The notes below the pieces were generated by a model. It was not told the DNA's origin, searched no databases, and worked only from the letters and a program-made list of their open reading frames with translations. This document shows positions 56,353-64,000 of a stretch of 64,000 nucleotides of DNA, piece after piece. Every line of letters starts with the position of its first letter. Position 1 is the stretch's first letter. Made by a program: the position numbers and the translations under genes. Source of the stretch: Capsicum annuum (lineage: Eukaryota; Streptophyta; Magnoliopsida; Solanales; Solanaceae); NCBI RefSeq assembly GCF_002878395.1, contig NC_061120.1, positions 95,962,583 through 96,026,582 on the forward strand, given 5' to 3'.

Positions 56353-57111
56353 CAAGGATTAATGAAGGTTCATGCATTCCCCAGCCTTCCTTGATACCTC
56401 CAGTTCGTGAGACTAACATGCACTAGGGCACTTTTGGCAGGGGGAGCTGAACTCATATAGGCTGTGGGTGCATTTATTACAGTTGAAGCTACACAGTTTA
56501 GGTTAATGTTTTAAATCACATACTAAACCCTACTTCTTCTCTCGACATAATGATATACCTGTATATATATGTATGTAAACTGTGAGAATATGATTTTATT
56601 GTGGTTTGATCATGGCATTATTTTACCTCTTCCCTGAGTTACATACTAGTACTCACATCCCTAACAATCCTATAACACTGTATCCCCATGCAATGTAGGG
56701 TCCAATGATACTTCTGTTTCCTTATATAATGGTAGGTGATTTTTTTACTCTCCATGAGTCATCTTTGAAGTGGTGATCTTCCATTATCCAAAAGGCCCTT
56801 ATTTTATGGTCTTGTCTTTAGTTATGTCTTAGAATATTTCATTGGGTTCTTTTTGTTAGATATGCTAAAGGGCATGTCCCAACTAGGTTGATGTTTTATT
56901 TCTTAAAGGCTTTTGTGGAAAAAGTTTTGGTGAACTATGTTGTCGATTCTTAGATTTGTCTTATTATTGATTTATCTTTCTTTTTATATGTTCAAAGAAC
57001 ATTTGTTGCTAGTTATATTATTTTCTAGATGGATAGGCAAAGGTAGTAGTTTTTGGTCCTCGGCGGACTTTAGATACTCATCATGACTAGGCCCTGGTTT
57101 GGGTCATAACA
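55110..57111 (+). repeat. Element H 3' LTR (2.0 kb)
   Basis: Starts TGTAACACCCTAG and ends GGGTCATAACA. Carries an (AC)n(AT)n tract at 56320-56352 where the 5' LTR has only a short TA run (~49212-49227). Confidence 0.9.
56320..56352. repeat. (AC)n(AT)n microsatellite in element H 3' LTR
   Basis: About eight AC units followed by about eight AT units. Absent as an AC tract from the 5' LTR, so it grew after insertion. Confidence 0.85.
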
Positions 57112-58480
57112 TAGAGACATTAACTGAGGAGATTGCATAGTATGATTTATGAGTAATAGATAGGCTTAAAATAGAGGATGAACATGAGGATCTGCCACAT
57201 CAAAATATAGTACTAGGTCCCACAAAATTCTTCTTGACCTGTCTTAGAGGAGTTATTAATTTGTTTGATGACACATTTTGAGGGTGTTCCTTTGGGTGCA
57301 CCTGTTGTTCCTCCAGCTTTGAGTATTGTACCACTAGTTTTGCCAGATCCTACCTATGGTATTCCTCTAACTTTAAGTATGGCTTCTTTAATGGTACCAA
57401 TATCAACTTATGGTACTCTATAGACTCCAAGTGTTTTTCCTCCTTCTATGTTAATATATGAGTATGGTATTTTGAGATTACGATTTCAGCCTTTATCTAT
57501 GTTATACACTCAGGTGGTGTCTAAGGAAAACAAATTAACTATGGCTTCTATTATTGTAAGTATAATTATGTCTATTGATGACCAGAATATGTTTGAGATA
57601 TTCACTTACTTGGGTCCACCCAAGTTTTATAGTGAGATGGGTGAGAATGCCTATGAATTCTTGATTGATTATTAGGAGTTGTTGTATAACCTATGATTCC
57701 TTAAGTCACATGGAGTTTCTTACACTACCTATTTGTTGAGCGATGCAGCCAGAGATTTATAGAGGTCCTTTGTTAGTTGTAGACTTCTGGATTCCATAGA
57801 GATGACATAAAATTAGTTTGTTGAGGTCCTTTTGATAGGTGTTTGCCTTTTAGTCTGAGGGATTTGATGAGAGATGAATTTAATCACTTAGATTAGGGCT
57901 CCATGACTGTAGCAGAGTATGAGGTACATTTTCATGCCTTGTCTAGATATTTTTTTACTAGTATTACAATGAACCTAATAAGTTTTTAATGTTTATGAAG
58001 TGGTTGGATGTTTTACTTTGGCTAGCTACTACCTAAATAGTAGTGTCAAGGCATCATTTTAAAGTATAGTAGATCATACCATGATGACTAAGCCAATTCT
58101 TCGAGCGTATATGGGAGGCACCAAGAGGGTTTGCCATCAAGGTGAGTTTAGTAGTCATACTCCTCAAGTCAGGTATTCTAAAGAATTTTCTGTGTATCAT
58201 GGAAAACCCATGCAAACATCCTTTCATGGTTCAGTTAGTGGGTCTACTGGTTCACCAACTTTGGGCTATCATTCTAGCTTAGTTTTACCTCTCCTTATTG
58301 AGTCAGGCCATAGATTTTGCTATGTGTGTAATGAGTTTGTCCATTTGGCCTAGAATTTTCCTCAACATGTTTTCAAACCTAGTCCTTTACAATAGTAGGA
58401 GTTTACCCTTAGAGAGGTAGAGGTACTACTAGAGGTGTGAAAGGTAAAGGTAGTAGTGTGCTTTGTGGTGATCATAGGGA
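57112..58480 (+). pseudogene. gag: Element I gag, main part, broken
   Basis: Continues gag after the H insertion. A Pro-rich linker (PLVLPDPTYGIPL, ~57330-57375) is followed by the open segment 57448-57675 with FEIFTYLGPPKFYSEMGENA, then YEFLIDY, the equivalent of the RF..L.PP.F.G....DA.EFL block. SCRLLDS and GVCLLV*GI**EMN (~57780-57880) are capsid remnants with stops. The zinc knuckle at ~58318-58370 reads CYVCNEFVHLA*NFP: two Cys and His remain, the last Cys is gone. Family same as or near A/D by leader and layout. Confidence 0.75.
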
Positions 58481-58629
58481 TGCCTAGTTAGATAGTAGAC
58501 GTAGATAGTACCATGCAATACCCTCCAGACTAGGGGTAAAGGCTTCCCACGTAGTTATCATAGTTATAGTTTTTGTTTGTTTTAGATTTTCTTCTTTATT
58601 ATTTAATTAGGGATTAACACTCTATCCTA

Positions 58630-58900
58630 TGTTTAGATATATTTTAGTTCAGATTTTGATTCTACTAGTGAGCCTCTTATTGTTCCTATCTGTGTATCTA
58701 TCCCTATAAAATACACTTTTGTTATGAATTGGGTACACCGATATTGTGTTGTGATTTTTACAGGTCTTGAGACTTGGGTAGATCTGATTCTCCTATATAT
58801 GGTAGATTTTGGCATCATATTGGGTATAAATTGGTGATCTCCTTATCAAGTTGTCCTAGACTATTATGCTAAACTGTGACCTTAGCTTTGTCGAGGGGTA
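58630..58900 (+). pseudogene. pol: Element I protease C-terminal half
   Basis: EPLIVPICVSIPIKYTFVMN, then WVHRYCVVIFTGLETWVDLI, then YMVDFGIILGINW*SPYQVV: the usual D.VYRSC.VTF...ET.ADL..LDM.DFDVILGMDWLS.YH block. The N-terminal active-site part is not readable. Confidence 0.7.
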
Positions 58901-58999
58901 CTATGGATAGCTTTGAACTGTGCACTTTATTTGGGTCCTATGAGTGTTATATCTGTTTTTAGGCATGCCATATAGTAATGAAAGGGTATTTATCTTATT

Positions 59000-59800
59000 T
59001 TGCCCATGGTCGTGATGTTAGTATTGCTTCACTATTCTTATTGGATTTTTCTTATATTATTTGTGAGTTTACAAATGTTTTCCCATGGATTTTCTAGTAT
59101 GCCTTCGAATTATGATATTGATCTTACTACTGATGTTGAGAAAGGAACCACGCCCATCTCTATGTTTCCATATAGGATGGCCCAAGTAGAATTGAAGAAA
59201 TTAAATGATTAATTGTAGGAGTGTTTGGATAATGGATTTAACCGACCTTGTGTATCAAAAAGGATGGGTCATGCATATGTGTATTAATTATTGATAGTCG
59301 AACAAGGTAATGGTTAAGAATAAGTAACCTCTTTCTTATATTGATGATTTATTTGATCAATGTCAGGGTGCTTTGGTATTTCTGAAGATTAATTGGAGTC
59401 CAGGTATCACTACTTGAGGATTAGAGCTTCAGATATCCCAAGAAAAATTTCCAAACTCAATACAGTGTTTATAAGTTCTTGGTCATGTCGTATGGGTTGC
59501 CCAATGCCCCAGCTATGTTTAGAAAGTTGATGAATTAGAGTTTCAACCATAGCTTGAATATTTGGTCATTGTATTTATAGATGATATCTTTGTTTATTCT
59601 ATGAGAGAGGCCCATCAAAAGGTGTATTTATGGATTATACTTTAGAGGTCAAGATATGAGAAGTTGTATGCTAAGTTTTCCAAGTGCAACTATTAGTTGG
59701 AGTCTGTCTGTTCCGTGGGTGATGTGGTGACCAAAGATGGTATTATGATCGGTATTATCAATATTGCAGCAGTTTGTGACTAGGCTATGCCTATTTCTCC
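59000..59800 (+). pseudogene. pol: Element I reverse transcriptase, catalytic box intact
   Basis: 59000-59212 is open through TPISMFPYRMAQVELKKLND (~59150-59212, in parts SMFPYRMA and VELKKLND). The palm holds VMSYGLPNAPAMF (59482-59520) and, in the same region, LVIVFIDDIFVYS (59562-59600). Thus FIDD, the polymerase catalytic pair, is unchanged. It is flanked by stops and frameshifts, so the domain as a whole is dead. Confidence 0.85.
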
Positions 59801-60330
59801 AATTGAGATTTGGAGATTTATCTTTTTAGCAAGCTACTATCATTGCTTTGATGAGGGTTTTTCATCTATTACAACTCTTCTAGCTAAGTTGACTCAGAAG
59901 AAGATTTCATTTTTATAGTTAGATGCTTGTAATGGGAGCTTTCAAAAGCTTATGGATTTATTGACCTCAGCTTCTCTTTTTACATTGCCCAAGAAGGGCA
60001 TGGGTTTTATAATTTTTTGTGGTGCTTCAAGTATTGGGATAGGTGTTATGTTGATGCAAGAAGGTAAGGTAACTACACATGCTTCTCGTCAGTTGAAGCC
60101 CCATGAGAAGAATTACCCTACCCTTGATTTCAAGCGATGTGTGATTCTGTTTACTTAGAAGTTATGGGGTCACCACTTATATTGAGTACATTTTGAGATA
60201 ATCTTAGATCATCATAGCCTTAAGTATTTCTTAACCCAACAATATCTTAATATGAGGCAGTGTCATTAGCTTGAGTTGCTTAAGGAATATGACCTTAATA
60301 TTTTTGTACCGTACGAGTAAGGCTAATGTG
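59801..60330 (+). pseudogene. pol: Element I RNase H, broken
   Basis: 59952-60158 is open: MDLLTSASLFTLPKKGMGFI, then FCGASSIGIGVMLMQEGKVT and ASRQLKPHEKNYPTLDFKRC. This is the gypsy RNase H start (LT.AP.LTLP...GF..YCDAS..GLG.VLMQ.GKV.AYASRQLK.HE.NYPTHDLEL). The first catalytic Asp of YCDAS is Gly (FCGAS). Confidence 0.85.
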
Positions 60331-60649
60331 GTTGTTGATACCTTGAGCTAGAAGTCTTCTACTATAGATAGCTTAGAATATCTGTTGACCTAGCAGAGGT
60401 ATTAGGCTTAGAGGTTGTCCTTAGCTAACCAACTAGTTTGGCTCGATATTTTGACACCTAATATGTTTTGGAATTTATGAAGACTAGATCATAATTGATG
60501 GAGCAAATTTGAGCTTATCGGTATGATCATGTTAGGTTGAGAGTAATTTCAGATAAGGTATTAAGTGATAAGGCTAGAGAAGCCTTACTTGATTCAAATG
60601 GTATTTTTAGGATTATAGGTCGAGTCTATGTGTCAAAAATGGTTAATTG

Positions 60650-61300
60650 AGTGAGATTGATATTGGAGGAGGCTCATTATTTTAGGCATCAATTCATTTA
60701 GTAGTGACTAAGATGTATCATTAATTGAGATAGCACTACTGGTGGGGTGGTATGTGGAAGGATTTAGCAAATTTTATAGCTCATTGCCTATGTTTTCAAT
60801 AGTTGAAGTACGAGCATTTGAGTCCTAGTGGTTAGCTTTAGAGGTTACCCATTTTTGAGTAGAAATGGGAACAAATCAATATAGACTTCATGACTAGGTT
60901 GCCTCGTACTTCTCATAATGCCAATAGTATTTGGGTCATCATGGATTGCTTTATCAAATTTGCTTATATCATTCCAGTTCAAGTTTCTTTCAATATTGAG
61001 AGGTTAGCCCGATTCTGTATTTCTGAGATAATTCATTTTCATGGTGTACCAGTGTCTATTATCTCGGATAGGGGTTTAGTGTTCACATCTCTTATTTGGA
61101 AGGCTTTTTAAATTTGAGTTAGGTACTCGAGTTAATCTTAGCCAAAATTTTCACCCCTAGGCTGATAGTCAATGAGAGTTTATTATTAAGGTTCTAGAGT
61201 ATATGCTTTGTACTTGTGTTACGGACATTGGAGGTCAATAGAAGTAGCATCTAGCATTAGTGGAGTTTGTGTATAATGATAGCTACTATTTTTGCATTAA
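60650..61300 (+). pseudogene. pol: Element I integrase core, broken
   Basis: 60890-61111 is open and encodes most of the core: NSIWVIMDCFIKFAYIIPVQ, then ISEIIHFHGVPVSIISDRGL and VFTSLIWKAF. The first Asp is in INIDFMTRLPRTS (~60870-60910), the second in SDRG. The GQAE block downstream has decayed to DSQ*EFII (~61160). Zinc-binding relics (KMYH, HCLCFQ) lie at ~60710-60800. Confidence 0.85.
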
Positions 61301-61910
61301 TATGACTTTCTTCAAGGCTCTGTATGGTAGGCATTGTCGTTTTCCATTTGGTTGATTTAAAGTTTTTGAGATTTCATCTTGAAGGACAGACATGCTTTTC
61401 TATTCCGTGGATAGAGTTTAGATTATTTACAATAGACTTCGAGTGACTCAAGAGTATGCAGAAGTACTATGCAAATTGTATACTTCGTTCCTTGAGATTT
61501 AATGTTAGTAATCTTTGCTTTCTTTATGTGTCACCCATGAAGAGTGTGATGAGGATTGGGAAGAGAGGCAAGCTTATCCCCAGATATATCGGACCGTTGA
61601 GATTTTTTGAACTGTTGGGAATGTGGATTATGTGTTAGAATTTACACCAAATTTATTTGTTGTTCGTCCATTTTTTATGTTTATATGCTTCGACATTACA
61701 TTCCGAATGAGTCTTATGTCATTAATTGAGGTTTAGTGCAGTTAGATGAGAGGTTGTATTTTTTTGAGGAGTCCATCTCCGTTCTAGCAAGTAGTGTTGG
61801 ATTTTTACATTCTAGAGATATTCTGATATTTAGGGTCCACTGGAGACACCGTCTTGTAGATGTGGCTACTTGGGAGGTCGAGTCTAATATGCATGGTAGT
61901 TATTCCTAAC
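61301..61910 (+). pseudogene. pol: Element I pol tail
   Basis: ALYGRHCRFPFG (~61318-61353), then a frame with VSPMKSVMRIGKRGKLIPRY, then IGPLRFFELLGM (61456-61638 open; given in parts), matching SPMKGVMRFGKKGKLSPRYIGPFEIL. A WEVES.M-like end (YLGGRV in the shifted frame) lies at ~61865-61890. Confidence 0.8.
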
Positions 61911-62480
61911 TTTTTTGCTAATTTAGGTATTTCCCTTACCTATAGTTCTAGGACAAACTAGATTCTCAGTGGTGGATAATGTAATGACTAGATTTTTATG
62001 AATTAATCATTTTTATGTGATTTAAACATTTTACCCCTCCTCGTGGCTGCATTATGATATTTCTAGGCTATGGGGATATTGGCATGGTTCACAATGTATT
62101 ACAGTGTTATTTTTGTAAGTCTGGAATTTTTGGAGGTTAAAAGGCTTTATAGGTAACTTTGGTCAACATTTTTTGTTTTACATAAATGTCAAAATAGACT
62201 ACACTGGCAGATTTGGAACATCGACTTTGAGTTGGTAGCATGGATGGTTCAATTTTATGACTTTTGTATCTCATTTCAACCCTCCATTTAAAAAGTTGTA
62301 AAATTAGGTCTTGGGGGTCAAATCTATGAAAACAACTGCTTTTTGAAAATCGGATATCGTTGTTGTTTTTGAAGAATAAAATTTAGTTGGGTAGCATAGA
62401 TCATTAGCATTCCCGGGATTCAAGATGAATCCTGAGGGCTCTGCAAAGACTTGGGAATTTTCTAAGATTAGCTAGTAGCA

Positions 62481-62540
62481 GCAAAAGCGCCATTTTGGCA
62501 GCTAAAGCGCCATTTTGGCTGCTAAAGCAACCCCTTTGCA
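62481..62540 (+). repeat. Three-unit 20 bp tandem repeat in element I 3' LTR
   Basis: Units begin GCAAAAGCGCC, GCTAAAGCGCC and GCTAAAGCAAC at 62481, 62501 and 62521, with exact 20 bp spacing. The first two differ at two or three bases and the third is more diverged. About 80-140 bp upstream of the TATATA run. Confidence 0.8.
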
Positions 62541-63704
62541 ACTTTATCAAACTTGTATGCGAATGGGTAATACTAAAGTAGTACTTCACTACTTTAACAG
62601 TCAATACTGGTATTGTATATATATATATAGATTTTTCATAATTTTCCACCATTTTGAGAATTGGAGCTTCAAATTTAAGATTTTTAGTTGATTTCTTCAA
62701 TTTTCAAGCTTGGGTAAGCTTCAAATCCCTATTTTCATTATTTTACTTCAATTCTCTATATCTAAAGCTTGTTAAAACTCAATTTTAAACGTAAATTTTT
62801 GATATTATAGCAAGAAAGGCGTAAAATTGTTTTCTTTAAATTTAAACCTTGATTTTACCCATTTTTACTTTGGTTATCTTCTATGGCTTGCTTGAATCAT
62901 CGGTTATGTATTTACGGAAAAAATTTCAAGCTTTACCATCTTTATTGAAAAACTATTTTGGGGTCCGTTTTGACCCCTAATAAAAAATTGGCAATGTGGG
63001 TATCATTGGTTTCCTTTTGAAGCATAAATTGTATTTCTGTATGTATAGTTTATTCTGAGACCATTCATGAGGGGAATGCTTTGTGATTTAAGGCTTTTGG
63101 ATCAAGTTTTCTTCATTTGAGGTATGTTATGGCTTAATTCTTTTCAGATTGGGTAGGGTAGCTAATATTGAATCTTATGTGTATGTGTATTAATCATGAA
63201 AATGCTATCATTACTGATATGGGCCTATATGGGAGCCTATGTTATTGTTATTTGTGGTTTGATACATTATTTTCTATGTGTAACCCATGTAGATGTTATA
63301 TATAATCTTGTTGGCCTTGTGTATATATAGTTGGTTGTTTTCTTCTTAGTGGGGATTTCATAACCTAGGATTTCTGTGGTATTAATAACATATTATTGCA
63401 TATTTTACTCTACTAGGTCATGAACTCTATTGGATCATGGATGGTTGGCCTATTGACTGGATTCTAGCTCACGTGATCATGTATTGGACGGAATTGAAAT
63501 TCACATTATGGTTTTGTTACGAGCATTATGTCCTTATATCCTAATTAAATTAATAAGGCATTGGTACCACAGCAGAAATACTTATTTTTTTGATGAAAAT
63601 ATGACACCTTTAAAAACCCTCTACCAAAGATCAAAGTCTAAAGAGGAATTATGGATATTGGATTAGTATTGGTATTGGTTATTGAATAGTATACGGGTTA
63701 CAAA

Positions 63705-63716
63705 CCCCCCCCCCCC
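63705..63716. repeat. Poly-C tract of 12
   Basis: An uninterrupted run of C in otherwise AT-rich LTR. Its length is the kind of value sequencing and assembly often misreport. Confidence 0.8.
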
Positions 63717-64000
63717 ACGCATCCTATATTAGGAGCAGTGCTCAGTAGGTATATACGGAGGTTGTGCAACAACATCAGATATTTTACACCATCATACAAT
63801 ATGCATTCTCTATATCTTTACTTTTGTGTTTAAATTATTGTCTCTCCTTCGGTGCTTCTTTTTCACACTTGTACTTAATATATGTGTTCTAACTTGACCT
63901 TGTAGTGGAGATGGTGTGGGATACCATTTGGGATATTTCTCACTATAGGTGACATGCCCATAGATTGTATTTATATGCTTTATTTTCTACTATGCTCAAT

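Larger units (their letters stand above)
47960..57111 (+). mobile_element. Element H: full-length Ty3/gypsy element with both LTRs, inserted in gag of element I
   Basis: LTRs are 47960-50034 and 55110-57111; the internal region (~5.07 kb) carries primer site, gag, PR, RT, RH, IN and pol tail in the gypsy order, then a clean purine tract. Flanking pentamers TAAGG (left) and TAGAG (right) agree at 3 of 5 positions, consistent with a decayed 5-bp target duplication. It is the most complete element here, but every gene has stops and frameshifts, and both LTRs differ at many sites. Confidence 0.9.
61980..64000 (+). repeat. Element I 3' LTR, continues past window
   Basis: Starts TGTAATGACTAG after the purine-rich TCAGTGGTGGATAA (61966-61979). 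At least 2.0 kb lies in the window without reaching an end. Contains a 20 bp tandem repeat (62481-62540), a TATATATATA box-like run (62617-62628) that could be the promoter, and a 12-base poly-C tract (63705-63716). The open frames 62404-62700 (minus) and 63484-63666 show no family similarity. Confidence 0.75.

Noticed and set aside
1..64000. Endogenous plant pararetrovirus or geminivirus copies
   Set aside because: All RT fragments sit in a PR-RT-RH-IN order between LTRs with tRNA primer sites; no movement protein, coat protein or Rep motif is visible.
1..64000. Host protein-coding genes, tRNA or rRNA
   Set aside because: No exon-like open frames with splice sites outside element sequence, and no tRNA cloverleaf or rRNA signature noticed by eye; a tRNAscan or rRNA profile search would settle it.

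Overview
This 64 kb window is plant repetitive DNA made of decayed LTR retrotransposons inserted into one another. I see no intact host gene, rRNA, tRNA, CRISPR array or bacterial-type operon. Recognisable coding sequence is gag, protease (PR), reverse transcriptase (RT), RNase H (RH), integrase (IN) and pol-tail relics, all broken by stops and frameshifts. The sequence is AT-rich, the elements use initiator-Met or Asp-type primer sites, and their LTRs mostly begin TGTAACACCCC or close variants. This fits pericentromeric heterochromatin of a dicot with a large genome. Solanaceae (pepper, tomato, potato relatives) is my best guess from remembered element style, not a proven assignment.

Layout. 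(1) Element A (minus strand, Ty3/gypsy): gag end and protease start at 1-456, rest of gag at 9984-11114, primer site at 11302-11314, 5' LTR at 11318-12729 plus 21907-~24290. Its gag is split by an Athila-type element (457-9983, minus) that has gag, PR and an env-position ORF but no RT or IN. Its LTR is split by element B (12730-21906, plus), which has two 2.5 kb LTRs, gag, PR and a pol tail but no RT, RH or IN core. (2) Element E (minus): 3' LTR remnant ~24291-24971, pol 25105-28370, gag 28480-29540. A appears to have landed in the LTR of E. (3) 29553-32373: a plus-strand LTR (F), a minus-strand LTR (G) and one unassigned stretch. (4) Element C (minus): 3' LTR 32374-34882, pol 35395-38790, end of gag to ~39115. 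(5) J, a left-truncated B-type LTR, ~39116-41450. (6) Element D (minus, same family as A): RT, PR and gag 41451-43735, 5' LTR ~43740-47379 with a small solo LTR (K, 45197-46121) inside. (7) Element I (plus): 5' LTR stub 47380-47736, primer site, gag start at 47921, then element H (47960-57111, plus, both LTRs) inserted 13 codons into gag. The body of I resumes at 57112 and runs to 61910, followed by its 3' LTR from 61980 past the window edge.

How the parts relate. From the nesting, the order within each stack is: A is older than its Athila-type and B insertions, I is older than H and D, and E is older than A. Nothing here looks able to move by itself. The two RT-less elements (Athila-type and B) would in life have depended on enzymes made by related autonomous copies. 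Features worth a second look are the RT-less elements, the env-position ORF, the minisatellites in several LTRs and 3' leaders, a shared motif upstream of polypurine tracts, a pair of inverted LTRs about 3.5 kb apart, and a primer site whose only mismatches are C-to-T or G-to-A.
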